A stretch of 64,000 nt of DNA from Floccularia luteovirens. Lineage: Eukaryota > Basidiomycota > Agaricomycetes > Agaricales > Squamanitaceae. This document shows, in pieces, positions 22,670 through 34,996 of this stretch (the stretch's first letter is position 1; every line of letters starts with the position of its first letter). The notes under the pieces are model-generated. The model had not been told where the DNA came from, made no database searches, and saw only the letters and a program-made list of their open reading frames with translations. The translations under genes were made by a program, and so were the position numbers. Location: positions 124,001 to 188,000 of the forward strand of contig VSJF01000011.1 in assembly GCA_009739215.1 (NCBI GenBank), in the 5' to 3' direction.

Positions 22670-22985
22670 CCAGCTTGCGATCGTCAAAAGCTCAAACTTT
22701 ACCTTCATCTCATACCACAAGAGTAAAGTGGCTGCTCACGATATTTACGTATCCATCATAACCTCATACACTCATACACCCAAACATCCACTTTGTGAAC
22801 ATCTACAAGAACCCGCTGAGGCAGTAGAATTTATAATGTGAGTCGATGAAAACAATTTGCCGACCTCTATTTGAGCATGTGTCTTGCAGGATTTTCCTTA
22901 TGCTACACATTGTAGCCACCTCACCCGGCCCAGGCACAGCATATGATGTAGACAGGTATACTCCCAGTTGAGGGCATTCGATGCA

Positions 22986-23291
22986 CATGCTGTCCAACTA
23001 CATAGCCAGACGGGAAAGCGGGGCCTCTGACCGCCGACTCTGAATCACTCGCATATGATGGCACGCTGCTGTGTGTGCGACGTGGGGCCCGCATTCAACG
23101 CCCAGGGTAGACGGCGTGCGGGCTCAGGTGTGGCGCTCCTCTCAGCTATTCCATGGGACCGATCCGGCATACAAAGAAAAGTGTCAGCTGCATGCCACCG
23201 TCGCTCTGACCGCCCACTACGGTGGGACTCTTGGTATGCCGGACGGCGAAGCGGTTTAGCTCATGGGTGAAGCAATGTATTTGATGCTCCT
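22986..23291 (-). repeat. Right arm of the 306-bp inverted repeat
   Basis: Reverse complement of 22109-22414. Short open frames inside both arms translate almost identically only because the DNA is duplicated. Confidence 0.85.
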
Positions 23292-24009
23292 GGGCTCTGT
23301 ACTTTGTTTGGCAAGCGCTGTTACCTATCGGGTGAGAGGTTATCTTTACCATCTTGCCAATTCTAACTCCCCAGTGCTAGGTACAGGTCAAACGACAATT
23401 CGTTTCTAACATTGACTTACAGCTAGCAAGTTTCCATCAAGTTATTCATTTTATCACTGATGAAGTTTCATTTAGAGCTGTCTGGAATGATTTAGCATGG
23501 TATACAACGTACTCATTACCTGGACACGAAAAAGACCCTACTTTCTGTTGGTGTCTTTGTTCAATAACCATTGCTTTTGGAGTTCACATCTTGCTTATTT
23601 TGAATAGCATAATACACCTCACGAGTTCTCTCGTCCCTGCCATCTAAAAAGCCGATTCAACGATCCTGACTCACTTCCAAAATGTGACCGCATTAGTGAC
23701 ATCTCTGACGCCAGAGCAGATGGCTGGATAAATACTTTAGAGATAACTACGAATGACGCATGTTGAAGGGTCTGCGTGTTGGTGACATGCAAGCTGAAGA
23801 TGAGAAACAGTATATATATTACGTACTTAAATACACACCAGAGTCGCATTCTACAATTATAATAGAATACTCGTCAACTCGGGGCTTGAATCTCACCCAA
23901 GCTCCTACAAATTGCTGGACAAGTAATTTAACAACAACTTCTCCCAAAAACATGTAAACGTGACAAAGTCGCGATGGGTATTCGCAGGGATTAAGGGAGC
24001 TAGATTTGT
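23292..24009. other. Gap between inverted-repeat element and membrane protein gene
   Basis: Only short, unsupported frames on both strands. Nothing recognised. Confidence 0.5.
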
Positions 24010-24768
24010 TCATCGAGAAGCCGCACGAGCCATAGCTGCAAGATGTACAGTTGCTTGCCACCACACAATCATGCCAAGCCCAAGAAAACCATGTAAAGTC
24101 CCCCAAACATTTTCCGGTGTCACTTTTAGACTATTTTCAAATTAAAATTTAGTCAGTATCAGAACACGGAACATGAATGGAGGAAAACAAAACATGCCTT
24201 TCAAATACAGGACCAAATGTGTGTGGAATGAACCGAGGAGCTTGGTACAAGACCGTTGATACGGTGACGTGGTACACGCAAAGTCCAATTGCTAATGCAC
24301 GTTTTCCTGGTAAGAAATCTATAGTATCATGGTTTACATGTCAGTGAGATCGGAAGGAAATGAATCAAAAGAAGAAGAAAAGGTGACTTGTCACTAACCA
24401 GGTAGAGTGAAACACAATAACGAAGTCAAGCATGTAGCCAACACCAAAGAGGCGTACAACTATCAACCAATCAACCAATATTAGCATTCAGCTCAAGTAT
24501 CTCAAAACGAAATGAACAAACCTTGAGGATGACCAATGCAGTATTATTCAACTGCATAAACGGCAAACTCGCAGGACTCCATACTCCTTGAACAGCAACG
24601 GGTATTTCAAGTGCGATGTGTAGTAAGAACACGACAGCACTAATATGATTACAACCACCCCACACGGATTGAGGAAAGGAATAAGAGAGTATTTTTTTCA
24701 GCTTGTTTTTCCAAAGGAACAGAAAAAAAAAGAACATACAGAGGACTCCGAGCTCCTTGCATAGACAT
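24010..24768 (-). CDS. Four-helix membrane protein (149 aa), unknown function
   Basis: Five exons: 24740-24768, 24522-24639, 24399-24459, 24198-24318 and 24010-24130, which join to a 450-nt frame ending TGA. Start MSMQGARSPL. Hydrophobic segments: AVVFLLHIALEIPVAV, LYASLVLATCLTSLLCFTLP, ALAIGLCVYHVTVSTVLY and LHGFLGLGMIVWWQATVHLA. Four helices with short loops suggest a small integral membrane protein of the ER or another endomembrane. The exon-4 donor appears to be GC (ag|gcatgt), giving a GC-AG intron. The coherent pattern over five small exons makes this a real gene; I do not recognise a functional family. Confidence 0.75.
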
Positions 24769-25459
24769 TCTCTTCTCTTCTTTATTATAATCCCTAGTCG
24801 TCCGTCTCTTCTTTTCTGGGAGAAAACGGGACTTTTTGTCGATACTACTTGCTGGAAATCAAACAGACTGCGTCAACGGACGTGTTTCATAAGCTAAAAG
24901 TCCCTCTTCCAATTGTTTACAATTCGCTCGTGTGCTTTTCGCCTTGGCCTTATCGCTTGTCCGGGCTCTAGACAACCCGATCAGTGTTTACAACAGGTGT
25001 GCCTGAAGGTTCCATGTGCTTTTTCCTTATGCAGCAATCCGGAAATACTCCTCGAGGGTGAGGGGGAGGGAGCAGCGTGCGGTGATAAAGATAAGCTTGT
25101 TCCTTTGGTTGTCGTTTACAACTAACAAACTTTTTGAACAAATATGGTACGTATACTTCTACAGAGGTTGGGGAGGTATAATATATGGTACTTACAAAAA
25201 CAAAATTGAAAATTGGAATCAAATAAGAAAAAAAAAGGAACAGTATTGCGTCGTACGCATAAGTATAACAGAAAAAGAACGTACAGTACTGAGGGTAATA
25301 CAATTTCCATATCTATGGTATGATGCAATCGTTAGTTCGTCACTGGAACCATCTATGTGCTTTAACACAACGAAAATGGGGTGGGGGTGGGGGGTACTAT
25401 AGTAGATCTCCTTTTCATCCTTACCAACCACCGTGCATGATGATGCATTATGTGGAAAA
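24769..25459. other. Gap between the membrane protein gene (5') and the bHLH gene (3')
   Basis: AT-rich with several A/T homopolymers. No exon supported. It should hold the promoter of the minus-strand gene at its left and the 3'UTR of the bHLH gene at its right. Confidence 0.5.
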
Positions 25460-27796
25460 TCATCCAGCATAATCATCTCCGTCCTCCTCCCCTTCCTCTT
25501 CACCATCAGGTCCCGTAACTCCACTGCCCAACAACGAATAAGCCTCCCCAAGATCCAAATCTCTGTCCAAATCCAACTCATATTCCTCTCCACCATCCAA
25601 ATCCTGTTGATACGAAATCCCATTTTCATTAAGCGCTCCTCTCAACCTCCTCACCTCGCTCCTCAGCCTCGAAATTTCCCCATCTCTCCGTTCCACACGG
25701 GCTTTGAGTTGCCTGATATACTGATTCCCACATATCAGTAGTTGCAATTTGCTTACACTCTTATTCGGTCCTTCGCCGCCCGCCTTTGGTGGTCCTCGGG
25801 GAGGTAGAGCTCCAGGTAGCACAGGTGCATCAGCATGTCGGTCATCACCCGCTAGTGGTATTGGTGGTAGTAAACCTCGTAGGTCATCATATTTCGATTT
25901 CAGCCAATCTCTCCTTTTCTGTTCTGCAACTTTATGAGATGTCTTGCGACCATGAACAGCGGGACCAGGTAGTGACGAAAGGGTATCCACGTGTTGTTGC
26001 TGTGTTGGCGTACCAGCTGTTAGAAAAGAAGGGGGTGAAACACAATGTGAATTGATGCGAAATGTAAATGTTATTGTGTGGGTGTAGAAGTTGATATGCG
26101 TGTGACACAAAATTCAGTCAATTCAGTCAAAAAAAGCGCTCGTGTGATAGTAACAATAGACTTCTCACCAGGAAGTATAGCTTTCAAGTTTGGACTAACA
26201 ACAGACCCTGTGGTTCCCCTCCTTGTCGATGATTTGGTTCGCCCGGCCGTGACATCCACCACTACTTTCGGTTTTACTGTTGTCTTTCCCTTGAGATCCA
26301 CTTTCCCTGAGATAGATTGTGACCGTGTCGGGGTTAAGCCGCCATTAATCCCAAGACGCCCGAGGTTCATGATACTTGCGGGCGTGACAGGTGTCAGCTG
26401 TGGATTGAAGTCTGGAGATGGTGGTTCTCTTTGGGACAGCATATCACTGTTTGATACTCCACCATTTGATGGTAAAGACGGGGAAGATGTAGATGAATGG
26501 TTGTTCAGGTTTGTACCGCCAGATTGGTGTGGAGGAGCTGGAGGAGGCATCGATAAGTCCAAATCAACAGGAGACGGTGTATCGGCTACTATATCCCCCG
26601 CAGTACTTCCCTTCCGTGATCGAGAAGATGCAAGGTGTGGCGTTGAAGTTGTGGACCCGGACCCACGGAATTGCTTCCTTGGTTGCTGTGATGATGATGC
26701 TTGAGAATTCGCCGGCCGAATCGCCGGTGATTTCTTCTTGCGCGACGGCTGGCCGCTTCCTTCGTCCCCGCTAGAAGCTGCCATCCTCTTATTTTGAGAA
26801 GAGTATGATTGTTGGTGAGCGCCAAGCCATGGACTTGTCAATGGTGAGATATCCAGATCGAGGTCAGCAGAGTGTTGTTGATGATGTGAAACCGGTCGAA
26901 AAGCAACATGTTCAGGTGCAGAGGCTGATCCACTAGAGATTCCATAAGGAGGATGCTGCATCGGGTGGTCAATCGGTGAAGGAAAGTGGTCTGCTGGGTC
27001 ACGATAGTCGTTGTGCGTTGGCATTCCATAAGGATTGTCAAGTATAGTGGGGGAGATATAGCCCGTGGATGGTTGCTGGGGGCGGATTTCGCCGGATGGA
27101 CCTGTTTCACCCGGTATTACGCCTTTGATAAGCATTTTTTTGTTCGCAAGCCCATCGCATGAATAGACACAAACCTGGAGTTGGTAAACCGGTATAAGGT
27201 ACTGTGTGATCCCGCTGGGTTTCTCCGGATGGAGATCCAGGCGTGGTTCCGGCCTGTCCACTTATAAGAGCAATCTAAAACGAAAGCACGAAACAGAAAG
27301 ACAATCATCATGAGCACGCAGCGTCACACGACAACAACAACGATAACAATGATAACCAGGAACGCTGCGCGCAAACAGCGACTTTTCGAAGCTCGGGAGA
27401 AAAGAAGGATATGCTTCTAGGCCAGAGAGGAGTTTAGAAGGGAAACCTTACCTGTTGTTGAAAGATCTGGTTCTGGAGCTGTTGAAGGTGCTGAAGCTGG
27501 GTGAGCTTGAACTGTTGATCAAGCATAGCTTGGGGGTTGTATGGCGCATTTGATTGGGAAAACACCGCAGCCTGTGATTCGAGGCCCTGAATTTGCATCA
27601 TATTACCGAGCATACTCATTGTCAGCTGTGAGGTGGGACTCTGAGAAAGTCCGTGCGGAGGCTGTAGCATTTGTGGAGAGGAGGGCTGAGTGTACTGCTG
27701 AAACATGGAGTGTTGACCCTGGGGTTGGCCATTGTCGTGGGGAAAAAAAGAGGAAAGAAAGTCCTTCTGTTGCTGCTCGTGGGATTGCTGATCCAT
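25460..27796 (-). CDS. bHLH transcription factor (651 aa)
   Basis: Four exons: 27452-27796, 27175-27274, 26169-27122 and 25460-26016; the spliced frame is exactly divisible by three. The N-terminus is Gln/Met-rich (MDQQSHEQQQKDFLSSFFPH), the middle is long and Ser/Pro-rich with KKKSP and SRKGS motifs, typical of disordered activation regions. A bHLH domain spans about residues 490-575: basic region SHKVAEQKRRDWLKSKYDDL with the H-x3-E-x3-R signature for E-box binding, a long Pro/Gly-rich loop of about 35 residues, and helix 2 SVSKLQLLICGNQYIRQLKARV. A probable coiled-coil extension (RRDGEISRLRSEVRRLRGAL) follows, then a Glu/Asp-rich C-terminus. Expected nuclear DNA-binding dimer. Targets unknown. 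Confidence 0.9.
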
Positions 27797-29113
27797 GTAT
27801 GAAGCAAAAAGCGAGCGAAGTCGGCACCACGATCAGGACGAAGCTACTGCCAGAGAGCAAGTAGCCAAGAACAACAACTGTTTAGAACGATGGCAACGTT
27901 GTTGATCACGGAGGTATAGAAGTTGACGTTGTGTGTGGAGAGAGAGAGAACAGCGAGTATTAAAGTTGAATTCATTGGCAGATTTCATCTCCAAAAGATT
28001 ATTTGCAGTGCCACAAATCACGCGAGCAATCTTAGCCAACTCATTTCGGTCCGGTCAAGGCGAAATATTTTTAATTTTAATTTTTAAAATTCTCACTCAA
28101 CATGCATGTCCACTTCACTCCACATCAAACCTTCTTACATATACCATATACTCCTCAGTATACAACTTAATTATAATGCACAGATGTCTACTTCAGTTTT
28201 CCTCAAGTTCTGTTCATCGGTACACTTGCCCCCCGATCCATAGTCCACGGAACTAATATAACCATAATATTACCTAACCATGTGGATGAATACATCTCCA
28301 GATTCTAGCCTTTACGTACCAATGTCTGTCATTGTATTTCAAGCTGTCGCAAATCCGGAGATATCACAGGCCAACCACTCAGCTGCAAATTGTCATAAGC
28401 TTTTTTCATTCTTTTGCCCATGGGCTGTAAAATATCCATGTCAACACCATGTCAGCATGAGAGCAATACATATGATTCCCCCGGACTTGTAACCCCTTTA
28501 GCAACGGCTATAGCATTCCGAGGGAAGCAACTGCCTCTATCTGGATATTTTCTGGTAATGAAGTGTGGGTACCAACATGTATAATACCCACAAACTGTAT
28601 CATCATGTCATGAATATTAACAATCATCTATTAATTAATAAATCACTTATCTCTGAGCCAAACGCGATGTATATGTACTTTCTTTCCCTTGGGAGGCACA
28701 AAAGCAGAAGGCCGCCGCACATGAATTTGTACCCCAGCGGCCGTCGCAGATTCCTAATATACAATAAGCAACTTATATATATACACCATCTCATGAGAGC
28801 TCTCATTCCGCTATTTAATAATATGCGCACGGCGGTGGCACAAACTAATGCTAATGATACCTGCACGTTCGTCGGTTCCGCCTAAACTAGGTGGTGCTTG
28901 TTGTTCAACTGACTAATCTCCAAATTCCCCATTTCAAAAAGGGTCCGATATCCGGATACCGAGTTGTACCATTGAGGAGTTTTTTTGCAAAAAAAAAAAA
29001 TAACCCAATTAAATATTACCTTAATCCCCGCCCCGAAATCGCCACGGTGATATGTAGCCTCGCATCATAATAAGTGCTGTGCCTTTGACAGCTGCGCGCC
29101 TCTTTTTTCCCCC
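27797..29113. other. Upstream region of the bHLH gene
   Basis: About 1.3 kb without a supported exon. It lies 5' of the bHLH gene and 3' of the decayed MFS copy. Short open frames near 28565-28885 overlap on both strands and look like chance. Confidence 0.5.
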
Positions 29114-31713
29114 TTAGTCCGTCCGCCGTACAACTTGCGGAACACAAGCCCAAATGACAGCCATAGTGCACATCATACACACCAGTCTACGTCCAAGTTA
29201 CAAGGTCACCCACAGTCGACAATATGACACAAAATAAAACAACCCACAATGGCTGTAACGACCCAATCCCAAACTTTGACGCAATCAAGCCTGTTATAAA
29301 AGGCAACGCAGCAGCACCTGTTATCCCGAGACCCGTGATCCACCCTACACTAGCCGTTACCAGCCAATGTGGGAGGACCCGTGAGGTGTGAGAAATGAGG
29401 ATAGGAAACATTGGTCCCAGGAATACCCCAACCAAAGATACCTACAGCGCCATGTTTTTTGATGTAAGGGACGTTTGGAACATTCATTTTTATTTGTACG
29501 GTAGAAAACTTACGGCAATAGAATTTTCAACTATCGATGGAACAAACCATATGGTAAGTTCCAAACTGTCGCGCACAAATTTTTTTTTTCAGCATGTGGA
29601 AGGGTGAATAAATACAGTCATTATCCACGCACCCAACAGCCAAAAGACAATACAAGAATAATACATGCCGCTCTCCAACCCTTTTGTTAAGCCATAATAA
29701 CCCAACCCGACCAAGCGTCATACCTACACCGCAAAAAAAAAATCAATTTTAACGTCCCCCTCTTCCTTGCGCAATACCTACCACCAAAAAATCCAGACGA
29801 GATAAAACCCGCATTATGACCTCCATGCCTTTTATTAATAATAAAAGTCACAATCCAACCTGTTAAAATCACCAACACCGCTTGATACACGAAGACACAC
29901 TCTAGCGCTTGACCTACCACCAAGAGTAACCTCTGCTCCGATATACACAAATGCGAACACCGTAAGCAAATGTACAGTAGTTCAACCGCATTATTTGCTT
30001 ATATGTATTCTCATCTTGTCCCGCTCTTTTCCTCGGGCTGCTTGTCCAGCCTCTGCGAGCAACACTAGACGGATGAGAAAGCCTTGGTAAGCACTAGCCA
30101 TTATCGCACATGCGACCGTAGTGTAATTACTCACCATCCATGGACTTTAAGCGGAAAATAAAGAAAATCACAGCGACATTCGTAACAGTGAACGCAGACA
30201 ACACAATGTAATGATACGACCAATGAATCGTTCCCGAAAAATGGGTGGCAATAAAGGGGGACGTGAACGCGCCTAAACCTATGCAATTTATTTATGCCAT
30301 TCAATATGACAGCCGAGGTGGAAGACGTTAAAAACGATTCACCAGTACGCGGCATGCATAATCCCCAGTTTTAAGTTGCATATCCGCATTGAGGTTCGCC
30401 ACGAACCCATTGGATTGTGCATTCTTCATGAGTATGATATGTAACATATTTCATTTCGCATGTTTATATACTCACTTGTAAAGACATTCCAAATCCGCCG
30501 ATTGCAAACGCGATTACCATGACCGGAAAGTGGTGGCTGGGGACTCAATATTGCGTACATTGCGAGCTGGGTAATTGCACCTGATGATAATTAACCAATA
30601 TTCATGAATTTCGTGTTCCAATTTGTATTTTGCATTTTTTTCTGGTTGCGGTGTTGAAAAACTCCATACCTAATAGGATAACCTTCCAACAATAAACCCA
30701 ATTCCATAGATTACTCCAAATAAGTAATATAGAAAACAAGAAATCACCATACCTTTCCAAACCCAAATCTATCATTCATCCAGACATTCAGGAACGCCCC
30801 GGATATGTATCCCTGTGGGGTATTGATATAGTTGTCAGTCAGGGTTGGCACGATAAGCTAATAAGTGTGTTGAAAAAGCCAGGATGATAACATAGTTAAC
30901 TTGGCAGGCACATGATGCTCCACCTTCGAAGAGAAAGAAGGCAAGGGTGATGATGGAAGAGAGCGATACAAGTCTGTTTTAGAAATAAAAGGGACTTACG
31001 AAGCAATTCGCAACAAACAGTAACGAAACTGATGAATACCCGATCTAAGGGGGGAGATCAACATAGATATCAGTTCTTCCACATTCCCGATTTCAAAAAA
31101 AGAAGACGAAAGAATTCGGACATGATAGTCTGCTTGAATCACGGGTAACAACGGGCCAGTAGAACCATCATTACACCCCAAAAGGAAAATACACCAGCAC
31201 AACGCCGTGAATTGTACAAGCCCAGCACGTCTTTGCTTTCTCCCAATCGTATTTGTACTGGTGTTCTGTACATTTTGTGACCGATCCCCTGCGACTAGAC
31301 TGTCCGATGCAGCATCGAATGCAATAATAAGGTGTCCTTCGGCGCCTATCTTACCAGTGTCGGCTGGGTCACCTGTTCTCGAGTTTAGAGTGGGAAGTTC
31401 GAATTGGATCACCAATGATTTTGATGTGCTCCATGTAGCTAGGAAGTGATTCAAATGTAGTGAAGCGTCGCGGTCGTTCACCACCATCGTCACCAGCGTC
31501 GACACCACTACGACAACGAACATTATTGAAAGCTACAGAAGCTGTAGGCCGAGTTGGTACGCAAATATCATCCCTAACGAAGCCCCCATCCTGTTTTTGA
31601 TCTTGATTGTCATTCTGACTCTGGTCCAGATCTAGGTCTGTAGGAGAAGACAGGGTGCGTTGCTCGATCATGATTTCAGTAGGGAATAAGGGTGAAGCAT
31701 CACTTGAAGTCAT
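29114..31713 (-). pseudogene. Second BSC6-like MFS transporter copy, frameshifted
   Basis: Same exon plan as the gene at 10112-12495. Well-kept pieces: MTSSDASPLF start, CNDGSTGPLLPVIQADYH, GAFLNVWMNDRFGFGK, GAFTSPFIATHF, VHLLTVFAFVYIGAEVTLGG, GVFLGPMFPILISHTS and VVRRTD end. Several lesions break it. An extra C in a 4-base run at 30539-30542 splits the SPS/HHFPVMVIAF helix between frames. An extra A in the run near 30369-30375 shifts the QLK..GIM segment. The central loop near 30000-30060 changes frame and has stops. The intron near 30810-31000 is also about 130 nt longer than in the intact copy. Three independent frame breaks make sequencing error unlikely. Confidence 0.8.
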
Positions 31714-32924
31714 TGGAACGTAATGAATGGGATTTCGTTACTGGGAGATATTGATATATAGAGTTCACGTTATGTAATAAACAGAAAATTTGAAAATGGG
31801 TAGGCCCACCAATACGATATGTTATGATAATGCGTTTCTGCTCCCGTTCGAAAATAGCTGCAGCAATGCTTATTGGCTACAGACAGAGTAAGAATATTGG
31901 ATACACATAATAAACAGCATCCATTATGTACTTGGTCCCTGGATAATGAATGTTAGTATTTGAAATATACGACCAGCTGATCACCTACCTTCTTTTTCGC
32001 AGTTGTCCTTTGGCCGAAATAATAACGTACAGCGAGACCTCGTGATGTTTCTAAACTTCTTGATTTAATCTTGGGCTCGCTTCGAGCTTCTGCGCGGTTG
32101 ATAACGGTGATAACAGTATCAGAACCATTGCGTCGAAAAGATTTAACCTTAAAAACATACTGATAATAAAAGCAAGCGTAAGTCTGCACCTGTGGAAAAT
32201 CCTAAAATCCTATAGCTGCCGTTGTCATCATTTTCCAAGATCTATATCCAGTTGAAATAGACGAGGTATGGATCTCGAATCTTGAGTCCAGTCAGGTGCT
32301 GCCCATATGCAGGAAGAGTACAAATATAACTGTTCTTTCGCACAGTGATGGGTGTAGAGAGTCCCTATGTTGTAACAGTGACACAAGTAAAATGGCTTTT
32401 CTGCGCAACTCAGTGCGTGACAGTCCCATCGGAATTTGGCACGAACGTAGCTCTATGCAAGCTTCATACTGAAAACCATATAGTGTACAGACGGGATTGG
32501 GGGTTACAGTCGGCCATTCATCGGTTTATTGTGATGCGTTAAAAACATGAAGATCCATCCTGAAACTTTCAACGGACTTCTTGTCTCTGCGTAAAATATT
32601 GAGTTGTTAGCAGCTTCGCACACTGTGTCAAAGTACCATATCCGTTGCACACCCAGAAATCAATATCACCACATTCAAGGCTGTCATTTCCGTACTTCTT
32701 GGAATACAGGAAGCAGTAGTGGTCGTGTAAAACAGTCCCCAGTTATAGGAATGAAGTTACTGGTAAGTGGGGACTTGGACGCCACGTATCCCAAATAAGC
32801 TGGCAAAATCAGAAGGAGTTTCCATAGTTATTTACAAGCACTCGAAATCCACTTGGAAGTCCTTCAGGTAAAAATAGCACATCAATAGTCACCAGCTTGC
32901 AGACTTGCATATATACTCACCTAT
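31714..32924. other. Gap upstream of decayed MFS copy
   Basis: Scattered short frames on both strands, none supported by splice logic or motif. Confidence 0.45.
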
Positions 32925-34790
32925 TATCTACACCCCACAACCCTGAACCACGCAGGTCAAATATTTCTTCCCGCCTATCTTCGTCCGCATATTCCATATG
33001 ACCTTTCTAGACATATGAACTCCCATGTCCACAGCATCCCTTCTTGAAATGAACGTTTGACAGTACATCAACGTCTAATGGGGATTTTATACAACAGCAG
33101 CATCGTCAGAGAGCGCCCTGAGATAATTATTGTCAAAACCGTGAACTGTCTTGTCCTGTCCATTCCTGGTTCACCGCAGCGCGGAACCAGATGTCGCACC
33201 ACGTGATCTTCATGACTTCGACTACACTTTCGTGCATCTTCAGCAAACTACGACAACCCACTACCAACCCGACACTCCCATTGGTGTAATCTCTCAATGC
33301 AGGAGATTATCGCAAACCTAAGTTGTATATCGCCTCTTGTCTCGGTGGAGAAGCAATATATACCTGAACTTAGAATTACAACCTGTCGTGACAGCACCCG
33401 AATAAATCAAAGCTAAGTACCGGCAATATCAGGTTCAAGACAGCTCTTCCTCTATACTATTCTATTCTACAACAACCCTTCCTTGTGAGTCGATTACAGA
33501 GGCAATTATTAAGAGTCGTTCTATCGGACACCAGCACAGTGGCGCAACAGTTCTCAACACATGACTTCCAACCCCACCGTACCACATGATATTCCATTTC
33601 GAAGGACAAGAAATTTCTCGAGCTATACCCATTGAACCTGTGGGTACTGTTAGCTCCACACGTTTAACGTCTCATCGCACAACCATTCTAATCGGGGCTT
33701 TTCAATGCTTTCTCAATAGCAAATATCGAAGAACCCCAGAAATCAGACTTGTTCTAAGATGTAACAAAATCACTATACCAAAAATATTGATGAGAGAAGA
33801 ATCATCTTCCCCGTACAGGTTTTTGACAGGTCACTTGCACATTTCGTTCGAATTGTTCTCATGCCGTCATTAAGGTCAGTATTGATGGGTGAATACACCT
33901 CATTCCGTTACAAAAGGACAGACTCATGTACAACCTAGCAACATCTTCTAATTTGAAATGTCTGGCCCCCCAGGAATTTTCTACGCATACGCAAAACACG
34001 TATGTAACGAGAAAATATCACTACAGAACCACTTGACTCATTTCGACCCTTAGATTAATGATGATTGGAGTGGCCGATATCTCATAACTTTCGCGACCCG
34101 CGACGTCGCCGACAGCTGGTGGAGAGCAGTTACCGACTCTGTTTCTGGTGGCTACCAAAGATTTTCAGCAGTTAAAAGAGTTTCTCTCCAGTTCTTCACC
34201 CACAACCCCGACCAAGGAAACATTCGAGATACCCTCACTGACTCGAAATGTGCCGCCCAATTTCTTGGAAAGGTTTTCTTCACCTTGATCGACGACAGGG
34301 ATGGACGTATCCTCAGCGTTATCCCTGTCTTGAATTATGTTGATAACATAAGTGGCAATAAGTACGATTTTCGTCTTCAACTTGTTTCAACCAGATATTC
34401 ATTTCTATTCTATAAAGGTATTTCATCCGGTCCTCCCTTAGGCGCGACTACTTCTGGTACTTTGATGGGAGCTTGATTTGCGCATCTAATACTCGTCGCA
34501 CCAAATTTACTATAAGTATCTCCGACCCGGCAAGGAAACCAGGAACAGTCATCATCGGATCCGACGAAATAGTCATCAGTGTCGATGGCAATACGAACAT
34601 CGGCATAACCAGCCCACTTGGTACATTGGGTTCGAGCATCAACTCCACAATCTTCAAGTTCATCGATTTCAGTGATAGCTTTGGGATCACCCATGATGTA
34701 GACAATGGCTTGGGTGTGATTACTAGAAACCCTTCCGAAGGGGAAAGTTGGAAATTTAACTAATGTATCTGCAATTGTAACAGTGTAACA
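32925..34790 (+). repeat. Segmental duplication, copy 1
   Basis: Similar to 36950-39470 in direct orientation. Shared blocks include 'cgtccgcata' with 'gaactccc.tgtccac' at 32986/37006, 'ccttgtgagtcgattacag' at 33482/37988, and a whole WWRAVTDS gene. Spacing between matches varies (about 4.0-4.7 kb), so the copies differ by indels. Confidence 0.75.
33958..34763 (+). CDS. Uncharacterised WWRAVTDS-family protein, copy B (223 aa)
   Basis: Exons 33958-33999, 34054-34361 and 34442-34763 join to 224 codons ending TAA. It starts MSGPPGIFYAYAKH and continues INDDWSGRYLITFATRDVAD then SWWRAVTDSVSGGYQRFSAV, a GKVFFTLIDDRDGR block and exon 3 RDYFWYFDGSLICASNTRR...GVITRNPSEGESWKFN. It is nearly identical to copy C at 38639 across exons 2 and 3 and clearly related to copy A. 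The TATA-like box of copy C (tataaagg) reads tacaaaagg here, so promoter strength may differ. Unknown function; no signal peptide or membrane helix. Confidence 0.82.
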
Positions 34791-34996
34791 TCGAATTGAA
34801 TTGAGTTTGAAATTGAGTTTGTTGTTGTGCAGTTAGTGGTGTGTGGGCAGGCTCCGCCTGGAAGCTGGAAGCAAAGCCCGAGATGAACATAACAGAACAT
34901 CTTGCTCCACCATGTGATTCCAATATACTTTCAAAAGTTCAATTATGTATGGCTCAGCACCTAATTTATGGACAGTATTGACAAAATATATCTGTA

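Larger units (their letters stand above)
22109..23291. mobile_element. Inverted-repeat (foldback-like) element
   Basis: Arms 22109-22414 and 22986-23291 are reverse complements at constant register with no indel and about four mismatches in 306 bp. The arms are visibly GC-richer than their surroundings. The 571-bp spacer holds a second, nested 15-bp perfect inverted repeat (22535-22549/22637-22651) and a TATAAATA box at 22662-22669. No transposase and no clear target-site duplication are visible. It could be a foldback/MITE-like element or a palindromic duplication. Confidence 0.75.

Noticed and set aside
22130..23270. Two nearly identical 71-residue open frames (one on each strand) as a duplicated gene
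   Set aside because: They lie inside the two arms of the inverted repeat, overlap a second open frame with equal conservation, and match no family; the identity is that of the DNA repeat.
25749..26774. Plus-strand open frames of up to 208 residues opposite the bHLH gene
   Set aside because: Antisense shadows of a well-supported multi-exon gene.
28565..28885. Overlapping plus and minus open frames upstream of the decayed MFS copy
   Set aside because: No family resemblance, no splice context, biased toward AT-rich chance frames.
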